DNA of 54,962 bases from Gemmatimonadota bacterium (GCA_023249375.1 JAHFCT010000007.1:5152-60113), one strand, 5' to 3'. Positions 17,492-25,808 are shown, numbered from the stretch's first letter. A program made the numbers and translations. The notes: generated by a model not told the origin, from the letters alone.

Positions 17492-17839
17492 ATGAAGAAA
17501 GAACTGATTGTGGTTGGCGACCGCGTCCTCATTCGCGTGGAAGACGGCGAGGAACGCACCAAGGTGGGCCTCTACCTGCCGGCGACGGCGATGGAGGGGC
17601 AGCAGGTGCAGGGCGGGACGATCGTGGCCACCGGACCGGGAACGCCGCTGCCGGCCGTGGAGGATCATCTCGAGGAGCCGTGGCGCATCACGTCGGGCCG
17701 CGACATGCGGCACGTGCCGATGCAGGCGCGGGTTGGCGATTACGCGCTGTTCTTTCGCAAGGCAGCCGTGGAAATCACCTTCGATGATGAGCGGTTCCTG
17801 GTGGTGCCGCAGGCGGCGATTCTCACGCTGGCGCGGTGA
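17492..17839 (+). CDS. GroES-like (Cpn10) small protein, solitary
   Basis: 115 aa. It begins KKELIVVGDRVLIRVEDGEE, the usual Cpn10 opening strand, followed by a loop (RTKVGLYLPATAMEGQQVQG) in the place of the GroEL-binding mobile loop, then TIVATGPG and a C-terminal barrel segment (VGDYALFFRKAAVEI). It is longer than GroES by about 18 residues because of an insert around residues 55-75. No groEL is adjacent, so it may be a divergent co-chaperonin or a Cpn10-fold protein with another job. The gene starts 29 bp after the M24 peptidase stop. Confidence 0.75.
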   Translation: MKKELIVVGDRVLIRVEDGEERTKVGLYLPATAMEGQQVQGGTIVATGPGTPLPAVEDHLEEPWRITSGRDMRHVPMQARVGDYALFFRKAAVEITFDDERFLVVPQAAILTLAR

Positions 17840-17961
17840 GGTTCGTGCGGTGAGGTGTCCGACTGCCACTCGGCGGCCTCTTCGGTGGTTATCTTCAAAT
17901 GCAGATGCAGATGGCGGTTCGTCACGCCAGTGCCTGGACCCCCCAACCTGGAACGTGCAAG

Positions 17962-18396
17962 ATGATGTATCCCGAACCGATGATTGCGCCGATGCGTGAT
18001 GAGCTGACCCGCCTTGGCGTGCAGGAGCTGCGGACGGCGGCGGAAGTGGCCGAGGCGCTGGGCAATGCCAAAGGCACGGCGCTCGTCGTGGTGAACTCGG
18101 TGTGCGGTTGCTCGGCGCGCAATGCGCGTCCCGCCGTGGCCACGGCGCTGCAGCGCGACGTGAAGCCCGAGCATCTCTACACGGTATTCGCCGGGCAGGA
18201 TCTTGAAGCGACCAAGGCGGCGCGCGCATTCTTCACCGGGTATCCGCCCTCATCGCCGTCGATCGCGTTGCTCAAGGATGGGCGGATCGTCACGATGCTC
18301 GAGCGCCATCAAATCGAAGGACGCACCGCGACCGATGTCGCGAATGACCTCGCCAGCGCGTTTGACCGCCATTGTGCGGCCGGTGCGGCGTCGTAA
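17962..18396 (+). CDS. Bacilliredoxin (BrxA/BrxB, YphP-type thiol-disulfide protein)
   Basis: 144 aa thioredoxin-fold protein with the diagnostic CGC active site in VVNSVCGCSARNARP. The C-terminal part (TGYPPSSPSIALLKDGRIV ... ERHQIEGR) matches the family throughout. Bacilliredoxins remove bacillithiol from S-bacillithiolated proteins after oxidative stress, so the gene implies bacillithiol in this organism. I start at the ATG at 17962 (MMYPEPMIAPMRDEL); an open frame extends 21 codons further but is not family-like. Length agrees with known members. Confidence 0.9.
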   Translation: MMYPEPMIAPMRDELTRLGVQELRTAAEVAEALGNAKGTALVVVNSVCGCSARNARPAVATALQRDVKPEHLYTVFAGQDLEATKAARAFFTGYPPSSPSIALLKDGRIVTMLERHQIEGRTATDVANDLASAFDRHCAAGAAS

Positions 18397-18507
18397 AGAA
18401 TTTTCAGAATTACTCTGGCGCGAATTGACGGAGTGATTATACCTTTTTCGTTACCAATGCCATCAATGCATTGGATCTCGCGCGGTTTACGCCGTGCGCA
18501 GACAAGA

Positions 18508-18543
18508 GGACCGGCTTCCGGGAGCCGGTCCTTCTTGTTTTGC
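18508..18543 (+). terminator. Strong intrinsic terminator
   Basis: GGACCGGCT (18508-18516) pairs perfectly with AGCCGGTCC (18523-18531) around a 6-base loop, followed by the T-rich CTTCTTGTTTT. It lies 111 bases after the bacilliredoxin stop, so a short 3' UTR or a small independent transcript within 18400-18508 is possible. I see no gene in this AT-richer gap. Confidence 0.88.
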
Positions 18544-18600
18544 GGCAGATCGTGCGCGTCTCCGCCTATCGTGGCGACGCGATCGTCTTTATAATTCAAA

Positions 18601-19206
18601 GTGCCAATGCGTTCTCCTGACTCCCGCCCGAGCGCGACGCTCGCCGATCACGCCGCCGACCAGCTCGCGTTCATTCGCGACACGATGGTGCGTGCGGGAC
18701 GGTTCACGGCCGTCTCGGGCGCGGGGACGATGATCACGGGTGTTGTCGGCCTTACCGCGGCGCTGGTGGCGCCGCGCGCCGAGTCGTCGGCGTCGTGGTT
18801 GATCACCTGGCTGCTGGCGGCTGCCGTTGCCGTCCCCGTGTCGCTCGTAGCCGTGGCGCGAAAGGCGCGGCGCTCGGGCCAGTCGCTGCGGGCGGGACCG
18901 GCGCGCACGTTCGCGCTGGCCTTTGCACCGTCGCTCGCCGCTGGTGCGCTGCTGACTGCGGCGCTCGTACTGGCCGGCGCGTGGCAGCTGCTTCCCGGCG
19001 CGTGGCTCGTGTGCTACGGGGCGGCGGTCGTATCAGGCGGCGCGTTCTCGGTCCGTACGGTGCCCGTGTTCGGCACCGTGCTGGTGATACTCGGCGCGGC
19101 CACGCTGTTTGTTCCAGTGGCGGCGCATGCGTGGCTGCTCGGCGCCGGTTTTGGCGTGGCGCACTTGTTCTTCGGCTTCTTCATCGCGAGGTACCACGGT
19201 GGCTAA
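18601..19206 (+). CDS. Polytopic membrane protein paired with a winged-helix regulator
   Basis: 201 aa (GTG at 18601; an ATG two codons in is equally possible). After about 25 soluble residues (ADHAADQLAFIRDTMVRAG) come five or six hydrophobic helices to the C-terminus, ending FFGFFIARYHGG. I recognise no catalytic domain. Its stop overlaps the start of the following DNA-binding gene by 8 bp, so expression of the two is coupled. Similar membrane protein/winged-helix pairs suggest the membrane protein is the regulated or regulating partner. Confidence 0.75.
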   Translation: MPMRSPDSRPSATLADHAADQLAFIRDTMVRAGRFTAVSGAGTMITGVVGLTAALVAPRAESSASWLITWLLAAAVAVPVSLVAVARKARRSGQSLRAGPARTFALAFAPSLAAGALLTAALVLAGAWQLLPGAWLVCYGAAVVSGGAFSVRTVPVFGTVLVILGAATLFVPVAAHAWLLGAGFGVAHLFFGFFIARYHGG

Positions 19207-19588
19207 GGCTCAATCAACGGCCGCAAAACGCGGCGATCGCAAGCCAGCGAGTCCGGCGCCCGCACTCGTGCCCGTGCTCGGCGGCGAACCCGTGCCAACG
19301 GCGCTCGACAAGCTCATCCACGACCGCGTGCGGCTCGGCATCATCAGCGCGCTCGCCGTGAACGACCGCCTGAGCTTCACGGACCTGCGCGACTTGCTGG
19401 CGCTGACCGACGGCAATCTCAGCGTGCACGCGCGCAAGCTTGAGGAGGGCGGGTACGTCACATGCCAGAAAGGCTTCGATGGCCGCGTGCCCAAGAGCGA
19501 GTTTCGGCTGACGGCCGCCGGCAAACGTGCGCTTGAGCGCTATCTGGGACACATGGAAGCGCTGATCGAAGCGACGCGGGGCCGGTAG
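19199..19588 (+). CDS. Winged-helix transcriptional regulator (HTH_34/MarR-like)
   Basis: 129 aa. Residues 1-38 are a variable Ala/Pro-rich lead. Residues about 40-125 form a winged helix: LDKLIHDRVRLGIISALAV, then the recognition region FTDLRDLLALTDGNLSVHARKLEEGGYV, and the wing GFDGRVPKSEFRLTAAG. This pattern is that of the PF13601-type winged-helix proteins, which usually act as small dimeric repressors. The GTG start lies inside the end of the preceding membrane protein gene. Target genes are unknown; autoregulation of the pair is a reasonable guess. Confidence 0.85.
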   Translation: MAKAQSTAAKRGDRKPASPAPALVPVLGGEPVPTALDKLIHDRVRLGIISALAVNDRLSFTDLRDLLALTDGNLSVHARKLEEGGYVTCQKGFDGRVPKSEFRLTAAGKRALERYLGHMEALIEATRGR

Positions 19589-19638
19589 CGGCATCGCACG
19601 TCCACTTCTGGCGACGCGGGGCCGATATCGGCATCCGC
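19571..19638. repeat. Direct repeat duplicating the end of the regulator gene
   Basis: 19571-19598 (last codons and stop of the winged-helix gene) recurs at 19611-19638 with few changes: GCGACGCGGGGCCG is identical, then a variable TAG or ATATC stretch, then GGCATC. The offset is 40 bp. The second copy contains the palindrome GCCGATATCGGC. It looks like a local tandem duplication just past the stop. Confidence 0.7.
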
Positions 19639-19658
19639 AAGCCGTCGAATGCGAAGAC

Positions 19659-19694
19659 GAAGCGCCGCACGGGCATTGGCCTGTGCGGCGCTTC
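19659..19694. terminator. Bidirectional terminator hairpin
   Basis: GAAGCGCCGCAC (19659-19670) pairs perfectly with GTGCGGCGCTTC (19683-19694) around a short loop. It lies between two convergent genes (ends 19588 and 19726), so it can serve both. There is no long T-run on either side. Confidence 0.8.
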
Positions 19695-19725
19695 GCGACT
19701 AACACGGCGTGTCGCTTGTCGCGCG

Positions 19726-20223
19726 CTACTGCTTGTCTCCGAGCGAGGCGACGGCCGCTTCAAGCTCGGCGCGCGAGACGGGCGAGGGGAACCTGATGCC
19801 GCGCTCACCCGGCTTGGACGGGACAACGGTTGAGGCCACGCTGCCGTCGGCCGCGAGCTTCACGAGCGCAGTCGCCGTGTTCCACTCACCTTCGCCCTGT
19901 GTCACATGGAGAGCGAGCAGCCAGCGCCCTTCGTCCGGCCACTGCTTCCTGAGCGCAAAGGTGCCTTCGCGCCGCAACGGCTGGAACTGCAGCACGATCG
20001 TACGCCGCTTGCCGTTCACGACGCCTTCGGCGGTACCACTGACCGGAAGTCCCACCGGCGTGTTGTGGTGAAACGAGTGCACCACGAGAAAGGCGTCGCG
20101 GACCTCCTGATCAAACGGATTGCCCGGATACTCGATGGTGATCCACGGCGGACCCGCCAGCGCGGGTGACGCGACGACGAGCAGCATCGGGATAACGGCG
20201 AGGCGCAGCATTCGATTCAGCAT
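19726..20223 (-). CDS. Secreted protein of unknown function
   Basis: 165 aa with a clear signal peptide (MLRLAVIPMLLVVASPALAG, cleavage after ALA). The mature part has two beta-rich stretches (WITIEYPGNPF; FLVVHSFHHNTPVG, GKRRTIVLQFQPL, WLLALHVTQGEG) and no motif I recognise. It is the last gene of the sigma factor/anti-sigma/DUF4097 cluster, 82 bp after the DUF4097 stop. A role in the same envelope response is an inference from position only. Confidence 0.65.
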   Translation of the reverse strand: MLNRMLRLAVIPMLLVVASPALAGPPWITIEYPGNPFDQEVRDAFLVVHSFHHNTPVGLPVSGTAEGVVNGKRRTIVLQFQPLRREGTFALRKQWPDEGRWLLALHVTQGEGEWNTATALVKLAADGSVASTVVPSKPGERGIRFPSPVSRAELEAAVASLGDKQ

Positions 20224-20305
20224 CGATCCTCCCTGTGCAGTGGGACGCCTCCGCCCCGCACCCGCACCATCGTGCGGGCGTCCGTGGAGCGGCGTAGGTG
20301 CAGAG

Positions 20306-21169
20306 CTACGGCGAGGCCGCGGTCACTCGCCCTTTGAATGTCCGAACCGTGATGGTCGCGCCGGCGCTGGCGCCGCCAACTTCCCTGACCACGCTCGATG
20401 GCGACTTGCCTGGATCTCCGATCGACCGCAGTCCAAACAGATCACTCGTCGCGGCGGTGACGATCAGCGTCGCGTTCGTGGACTTCGGCAAGACGAGATC
20501 CACATGCCCGGCGTGCGTGTCGATGGCGAGCGCACCACCGGCACCAATGCCGCCCTCGTACCGCACGTCGCCCGTCACCGTCTCGATGCGGCCGCGCCGT
20601 GTCATGCCACCATGCACGGTGACGCGGCCGCTGACGGTGCTGATACCGCCGTCTTCGCCCGTGCCCGTCCAGTCCACGCGGCCCGTCGCCGTCTTCAGAC
20701 GCATGTAGCTGGGCGAGCCGACGAGCACGAGATCGCCGCCCATCGTCTCGGCGGTGACTTCATCGGAGTTGCCCTGGATGCGCACGCTGCCGGACGCCGA
20801 ACTGCAGTCGAGCGCGCCGCTCATGCCGTCGATGCGCACGTCTGCCTCGCCGCCGCGCACCCACAAGCGCGCGCGCCGCGGCACTTTCACCGTGAGATCG
20901 GCCATCGCTTCGACGCCCTCTCCTTCCACAGCGCCCTTCACGCCCGAATGGCCGCCGCCAACGAAGAACTGCGACTTCGACGAGATGGTGCCGGTGACGA
21001 CGATGGAATCGACGTCCCAGCCGATGACGCGCACCGCGCCGGAGGCGACGAAGAACTTGAACATGCCGTTCGCGTCGAGTGCGAGCCGGCGATCAATCTT
21101 CTGCTGCGCGGGCAGCGACGTGAGTGGCGCGAGCGCGCCAGCGAGGAGCACAAGTGAGCGAAGGCGCAT
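20306..21169 (-). CDS. DUF4097-type secreted putative adhesin
   Basis: 287 aa with signal peptide (LVLLAGALAPLTSLPAQ). The mature protein is a run of short repeating beta strands (GAVRVIGWDVDSIVVTG, GGEADVRIDGMSG, ASGSVRIQGNSDEV, GRVDWTGTGEDGGIST), the right-handed beta-helix pattern of DUF4097. Members are often encoded next to ECF sigma and anti-sigma genes, as here, 9 bp after the anti-sigma stop. A structural or surface role is likely; no enzymatic residues are evident. Confidence 0.85.
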   Translation of the reverse strand: MRLRSLVLLAGALAPLTSLPAQQKIDRRLALDANGMFKFFVASGAVRVIGWDVDSIVVTGTISSKSQFFVGGGHSGVKGAVEGEGVEAMADLTVKVPRRARLWVRGGEADVRIDGMSGALDCSSASGSVRIQGNSDEVTAETMGGDLVLVGSPSYMRLKTATGRVDWTGTGEDGGISTVSGRVTVHGGMTRRGRIETVTGDVRYEGGIGAGGALAIDTHAGHVDLVLPKSTNATLIVTAATSDLFGLRSIGDPGKSPSSVVREVGGASAGATITVRTFKGRVTAASP

Positions 21170-21178
21170 GATGGAGTC

Positions 21179-21769
21179 CTAGCTGGAGCGCAGCGGCAGG
21201 GCATTGGCCCGCCGCAAGAGGTCGAGTTTCTGGCGATAGACGGAATCGAGCAGGTCGAGCATGTCCTGGCTGGCGGGATCTGCTTCAAGGACGGCCCGCG
21301 CCTCGCGAATGGCCTGGTCGATGGCGCGCAGGCTCTCCTCGAGCACGCGCACTGTGGCGGGCGACAGCCGGCTGCGGCGTTCCCGCAGCACGCCTTCGAG
21401 GTCGCTCGCCGCCGCGTCGTAATTGTTGCAGACGTCGATGACGAGCTTACGCCGGTCATTGACGAGGCGCAGCATGCCCGACGTCGACGGGGCGCTCACG
21501 GCCGCCGCGCGCGGCGCCTCACGACGAACGGCGCGCATCGTGATGGCCGACGTGACCAGCACCAACACGGCGGCGGCCGTCACGAGGCGCCACGGGAGTG
21601 ACGGCCGGCGTGCGACTCGTCCGCTGCCGGGCAGCGGCACCACACGCGCCGATTCAATGCGGGCGCGAATGGCGGGCCACCCGTCGTCGGCAGGCGGGAC
21701 GTCGCGTGGCAATGCGCTGACGGCGGCGCGCAGCCGATCGGGCATCGGGTCCGGTTCGTATGTGGTCAT
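21179..21769 (-). CDS. Putative anti-sigma factor, single-pass membrane protein
   Basis: 196 aa. Cytosolic residues 1-58, one membrane helix at about 61-79 (RLVTAAAVLVLVTSAITM), then a periplasmic region that is mostly alpha-helical and charged (DLEGVLRERRSRLSPATVRVLEESLRAID), probably a coiled coil. It lacks an obvious HC2 zinc-finger CxxC motif, so it is called from topology and position. Its start overlaps the ECF sigma gene stop by ATGA, the common arrangement for a sigma factor and its inhibitor. Confidence 0.72.
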   Translation of the reverse strand: MTTYEPDPMPDRLRAAVSALPRDVPPADDGWPAIRARIESARVVPLPGSGRVARRPSLPWRLVTAAAVLVLVTSAITMRAVRREAPRAAAVSAPSTSGMLRLVNDRRKLVIDVCNNYDAAASDLEGVLRERRSRLSPATVRVLEESLRAIDQAIREARAVLEADPASQDMLDLLDSVYRQKLDLLRRANALPLRSS

Positions 21770-22320
21770 CGATCAAGTTCCTCCATCAACAGCTTGCGGG
21801 CGCGATGCAGTTGCGTGCGCACGGTGGCGGCGGCAATGCCCTGCATGCCGGCGATCTCTTCGTGGCTGTACCCTTCGATGTCGTGCAGGACAAACGCCGC
21901 ACGCGCCCCCTGCGGCAGCAGCGAGATGGCGCGCTCGAGATCCAGGCGTGCGTCGGGGTCGTCCACCGCATAGCCATGCGCTGGATCCAGCGGGAGTTCG
22001 TCGGATTGGTCGGACGACACAACTCGCTGCTCCCGCCGAAGTTCGCCGCGTCGCGCGATCAGGAAGACATTCACGGCGAGTCGGTGAACCCACGTGCTGA
22101 ATGCGCTCTCGCCGCGGAAGGTGGGCAGTTTCTCCCAGACGCGAACAAACACATCCTGCAGTAGCTCGTCAGCGCCCTGACCCGCAGTGAGGCGGAGGCA
22201 AAGCGCGTTCACCCGGCCAATCTCCGCTCGGTACAGCCGCTCGAACGCGTCCACGTCGCCGCGCTGGGCAAGCGCGATATCACCGTCGATCGGCGAGGGG
22301 CGGGGGGACGGGAGGGGCAT
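21766..22320 (-). CDS. ECF-family RNA polymerase sigma factor
   Basis: 184 aa. Region 2 reads DVDAFERLYRAEIGRVNALCL ... DELLQDVFVRVWEKLPTFRG ... FSTWVHRLAVN, the usual core-binding and -10 helices. Region 4 has LLPQGARAAFVLHDIEGYSH followed by EEIAGMQGIAAATVRTQLHR, a helix-turn-helix for the -35 element. Start taken at the ATG at 22320 (MPLPSPRPSPIDGD); the open frame reaches 47 codons further but is not sigma-like. It should direct transcription of this cluster under release from the membrane anti-sigma. Confidence 0.93.
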   Translation of the reverse strand: MPLPSPRPSPIDGDIALAQRGDVDAFERLYRAEIGRVNALCLRLTAGQGADELLQDVFVRVWEKLPTFRGESAFSTWVHRLAVNVFLIARRGELRREQRVVSSDQSDELPLDPAHGYAVDDPDARLDLERAISLLPQGARAAFVLHDIEGYSHEEIAGMQGIAAATVRTQLHRARKLLMEELDR

Positions 22321-22448
22321 GGTCGTAGATACGATACCGCTCGGCGCCCAACTGTTCGAATGCCTAGCGGCGCTGCGCGACGCGATACGCACCGAACCCC
22401 GGCAGGCCAACTGGTCGCCGGGGTTCGCTGAACCTATCGCCATCGCCA

Positions 22449-22500
22449 TCCGAAATCGCAATCCGTAATCGAAATCCGTGATCCCTGTCCGAAATCGCCG
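22449..22500. repeat. 13-bp tandem repeat, four units
   Basis: Units 22449-22461, 22462-22474, 22475-22487 and 22488-22500 share TCCG(A/T)AATCG-like sequence (TCCGAAATCGCAA, TCCGTAATCGAAA, TCCGTGATCCCTG, TCCGAAATCGCCG). They abut the stop codon of the ABC permease gene and lie upstream of the sigma gene. The remaining 22321-22448 shows no gene. Confidence 0.8.
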
Positions 22501-23787
22501 CTATGACTGTCTTATCCAACGCGCGACTTCCCGCAGACTCGGCCGTTTGCCGTACATGAGCAGGCCCACACGGTAGATGCGCGCCGAGAGCCAGACGCAG
22601 AGGGCGCAGGTGAGTGCCACGCCCGCGAGCGTCGCCGTCAGCTCATACCACGGCACCGAAATGGCGCTCATGCGCAGCGGCATGATCACCGGCGCCGAGA
22701 ATGGAATCCAGCTGACGATCTCGGCGAGCCGGCCCGTCGGGTTGAGCATCACCGGCTGGGCGAAGATGATGCTGAAGACGAGCAGCATCACCACCGGCTG
22801 CGCTGCCTGATTGGCGTCTTCCTGGCTCGAGACCATGGCGCCGACGGCGGCGAACAACGCCGCGTACAGGCCATACCCGAGGATGAAAAAGAGCACCAAC
22901 GCCACGATCAGCATCGGCGGCACCTGCGGCAGCGGAAAATTGGGCATGGCCGGCATGCCAAGCGACACAAAGATCTGCGAGCGGAAGTGATAGAACGCCG
23001 CGCCGCTCGCCAGCCACACGGCCTGCTGGAGCAGCCCCACCGCCCCAACGCCAATCACCTTGCCGGCCAGCAGGATGTCGGTGGAGACCGACGAGACGAT
23101 GACTTCCGCCACCCGCGTCGTCTTCTCCTCGAGCACGCCGCGCAGGATGTTCTGGCCGTAGAGCACGATCATCATGTACAGCAGGAACGCGATGATGAAG
23201 CCGAAGATGGCGCTGCCGATCCCCGAGCCGCCGCGCCCGGAGTCGGTGATGCGCTCGGCGTTCATGTCGACCTTGACGCGGGTCAGCGCTTCGACGCGCT
23301 TGGGGTCGAGTCCTTCCTTCTCGAGCCGCTGGCCGAGGAGGGCGGAGTGCAGTGCGTTCTCGATAATCTGGATCTCACTCAGCGAGGACGCATTGCGACC
23401 GGCATACGAGGCCTTGTGCCGCGAAATGGTGAGCGAGTCGAGCACCAGATAGCCGCGCCGGCTCTTGTGCATGACATCGAGCGTGGCGGTTGACTCCGCC
23501 TCCGCGAGCTTCGCCGGCTCCACCACGACCACCTGTGTACCGCTGGCGTCGCCCATCGGGCCGCCGCCAAGGCGCGTCGCCACGCGATCGCCCAAGCCAG
23601 TGCCCGTGGCGTCGATGATGCGGATGTCGGCCACCTTCACGTCCTTCATGCCCTTCACCGACAGATACGCCGGCAGCACCATGATGACGCCAAAAAAGAC
23701 CGGGCCAAACACCGTCACGATGATGAACCACTTGGTGCGCACGCGTTCGAGGAACTCGCGCTTGATGACCGTCCAGAGCTTAGCCAT
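22501..23787 (-). CDS. ABC-2 type export permease (NatB-like)
   Basis: 428 aa. It has one N-terminal membrane helix (WFIIVTVFGPVFFGVIMVLP), a large extracytoplasmic domain (about residues 45-180), then five or six helices. Among these are FIIAFLLYMMIVLYGQNI, ILRGVLEEKTTRVAEVIVSSV and VVMLLVFSIIFAQPVMLNPTGR. This layout matches the NatB/YhaP permeases, which export sodium, drugs or lipids. Start at the ATG at 23787; the ATPase gene stop overlaps it by 8 bp. The natural partner is the ATP-binding protein encoded next to it. Confidence 0.88.
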   Translation of the reverse strand: MAKLWTVIKREFLERVRTKWFIIVTVFGPVFFGVIMVLPAYLSVKGMKDVKVADIRIIDATGTGLGDRVATRLGGGPMGDASGTQVVVVEPAKLAEAESTATLDVMHKSRRGYLVLDSLTISRHKASYAGRNASSLSEIQIIENALHSALLGQRLEKEGLDPKRVEALTRVKVDMNAERITDSGRGGSGIGSAIFGFIIAFLLYMMIVLYGQNILRGVLEEKTTRVAEVIVSSVSTDILLAGKVIGVGAVGLLQQAVWLASGAAFYHFRSQIFVSLGMPAMPNFPLPQVPPMLIVALVLFFILGYGLYAALFAAVGAMVSSQEDANQAAQPVVMLLVFSIIFAQPVMLNPTGRLAEIVSWIPFSAPVIMPLRMSAISVPWYELTATLAGVALTCALCVWLSARIYRVGLLMYGKRPSLREVARWIRQS

Positions 23788-24745
23788 GACCGGACATTCC
23801 CTCCTCGACGCCCGCCGCCCCGACCTTGTCGAGGAAGATCTGGTGCAGCGACGGCTGGATGAGTTCGAAGCGCTGGACCTCGGCGCCGGCGCCGACGAGG
23901 CGCTGCAGCAGCAGCTGCGGATTGCCGCTGGCCGCCATTTCGATTTCGAAGTAGCGGTTGTTGTCGTCCATGCGAGAGACCAGGGAATGGTCGGCGAGGA
24001 TCGCCGACACGTCATCGGACGGCGCACCGGCCAGCGCGAGCGCAATGTTGCGCTTGTTATGCTCAGACTTTACGCCGGAGACCGTGCCGTCGAGCACCTT
24101 CTCGCCGCGCGCGACAATGCAGACCGAGTCGCAGAGGCGTTCGGCGTTGTCCATCAGGTGGGTGGAAAAGACCACGGTCTTGCCGGCCCGCTTGAGATCG
24201 ACCACCGTGTCCTTGAGCGCCTGCGCGTTGATGGGGTCGAGCCCGCTGAACGGTTCGTCGAGTATGATGACCTCGGGATCGTGCAGCAGCGTGCCGATGA
24301 ACTGGACCTTCTGCTGCATGCCGCGCGAGAGTTCGTCCACCTTGGCGAGGCCCCAGTCCTTCTCGGGGCTGCGCAGCGAAAGCCGCTCGAGCCATTCCGT
24401 AATGCGGCGATCGGCCGTCTTGGCATCAACGCCTTTCAACTCGGCGAGGAAGCGGAGGAGGCGCCGCACCTGCATCTTCTTGTAGAGGCCGCGCTCCTCG
24501 GGGAGATACCCGAGCCGGTCGAGCAGGCCAGGCGAAGTGTTGGGCTGGCCAAGCAGCGTAATCGAGCCCGAGTCGGGTGCGATCACGTTGAGGATCATCC
24601 GGATGGTCGTTGTCTTGCCAGCGCCGTTGGGACCAAGCAAGCCGTACACCGAGCCGCGCGGCACTTGAAGCGACAGCTCACGGACGGCAACGTGCTCCGC
24701 GAACCGTTTGGTGATTCCCCGGAGTTCTAGGGCGAGATCAGACAT
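23780..24745 (-). CDS. ABC transporter ATP-binding protein (NatA-like)
   Basis: 321 aa. Walker A GPNGAGKT (38-45), signature LSRGMQQK, Walker B VIILDEPFSGLDP and the H-loop STHLMD are all present. After about residue 215 there is the long C-terminal extension typical of ABC-2 exporters of the NatA/YhaQ type. ATP hydrolysis by this subunit should drive the adjacent permease. The start chosen is MSDLALELRG at 24745; the open frame extends 41 codons further but is GC-rich filler. Divergent from the tungstate operon across 130 bp in which I see no gene. Confidence 0.93.
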   Translation of the reverse strand: MSDLALELRGITKRFAEHVAVRELSLQVPRGSVYGLLGPNGAGKTTTIRMILNVIAPDSGSITLLGQPNTSPGLLDRLGYLPEERGLYKKMQVRRLLRFLAELKGVDAKTADRRITEWLERLSLRSPEKDWGLAKVDELSRGMQQKVQFIGTLLHDPEVIILDEPFSGLDPINAQALKDTVVDLKRAGKTVVFSTHLMDNAERLCDSVCIVARGEKVLDGTVSGVKSEHNKRNIALALAGAPSDDVSAILADHSLVSRMDDNNRYFEIEMAASGNPQLLLQRLVGAGAEVQRFELIQPSLHQIFLDKVGAAGVEEGMSGHG

Positions 24746-24875
24746 AGAGGCGGGTTGAGGGTCGGATCGAATATATGCCGCAGCGGGCACGGGGAAGGGG
24801 CACGGTGGGGGAAGATCAAGCGACAGGGGACGACAGTACCTTGAGCCGTTCCTGCAATTGGGTGACACTACGCAT

Positions 24876-25808
24876 ATGACGCGCCATCTGATTCTGGGGC
24901 TGACGACGATGCTCGCCGCCGCCTGTGCCGGTACGCGGGGCGATCAGGCGCCGCGCACCATCGTCGTCTTCAATGCGGGCTCGCTGGCGCGGCCACTCCG
25001 CGCGGCGCTCGACTCCTTCGCGGCCCGCCAGGGAGTGCAGGTGTCGCAGGAAAGCGCCGGCTCGCTGGAATCGGCCCGCAAGCTCACCGAGCTCGGCAAG
25101 ATCCCCGACGTCATCGCGCTGGCGGACGAAGACGTCTTTCCGCAGCTGCTCGTTCCGGCGCACGCGTCGTGGTACGTCCGTTTCGCGCACAACCGGATGG
25201 TGCTGGCGTACACGCCGAAATCGCGCGAGGCGGCCACCATCACGTCCGCCAACTGGTGGCAGGTGCTCACCCGACTCGGCGTCGAAACGGGACGTTCCGA
25301 TCCACAACTCGATCCCAATGGATACCGCACGCTGCTGGTGCTGCAACTGGCCGAGCGGATGTATGCCAGGCCCGGACTTGCCGCCGAACTGTTGCGCGCC
25401 ATGCCCGCGCGAAACGTCCGGTCCAAGGAAGCCGATCTGGTCGGACTCCTTCAAGCCGGCGAGTTCGACTACATCTGGTCGTACGAGTCGATGGCGAAGA
25501 ATCTCGGGCTGAACTTCGTCCAGCTGCCCGAGGCCATCGACCTGTCCTCGCCCGCCGACTCGGCGCTTTATGCAGCGGCCAGCGTGCGCGTGCGCGGGAA
25601 GGGGGCCGATTCGGTCACGTTCCGCGGCAAGCCAATCGTGTACGCGCTGTCGATCCCGCGCGGCGCGCCGCATTTTGAATTGGCGGCGCAGTTCGTGCGC
25701 TACCTGCTCTCCGCGGACGGCCGCCGCGTGCTGCGCGCCGAGGGACTTGATGCGCTCGAGGCGCCACGTGTGGTGGGCATCGGCGCGCCGGCGGGATTGC
25801 TGCCGTGA
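24876..25808 (+). CDS. Tungstate/molybdate-binding lipoprotein (WtpA-like)
   Basis: 310 aa. N-terminal lipoprotein-type signal ending LAAACAG. The signature FNAGSLARP at the mature N-terminus is that of WtpA/ModA-group binding proteins; FAHNRMVLAYTPKS and DPNGYRTLLVLQLAERMY support it. It should capture tungstate or molybdate in the periplasm and hand it to the permease. First gene of a three-gene operon with 4-bp overlaps; the start ATG at 24876 preserves the whole signal. WtpA is favoured over ModA because of the NRMVLAY motif; the metal is not certain. Confidence 0.85.
   Translation: MTRHLILGLTTMLAAACAGTRGDQAPRTIVVFNAGSLARPLRAALDSFAARQGVQVSQESAGSLESARKLTELGKIPDVIALADEDVFPQLLVPAHASWYVRFAHNRMVLAYTPKSREAATITSANWWQVLTRLGVETGRSDPQLDPNGYRTLLVLQLAERMYARPGLAAELLRAMPARNVRSKEADLVGLLQAGEFDYIWSYESMAKNLGLNFVQLPEAIDLSSPADSALYAAASVRVRGKGADSVTFRGKPIVYALSIPRGAPHFELAAQFVRYLLSADGRRVLRAEGLDALEAPRVVGIGAPAGLLP

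Noticed and set aside
18397-18600. Small RNA gene ending at the 18508 terminator
   Set aside because: No clear promoter: TTGACG near 18425 lacks a good -10 at the right spacing. Kept as a possibility only in the terminator entry.
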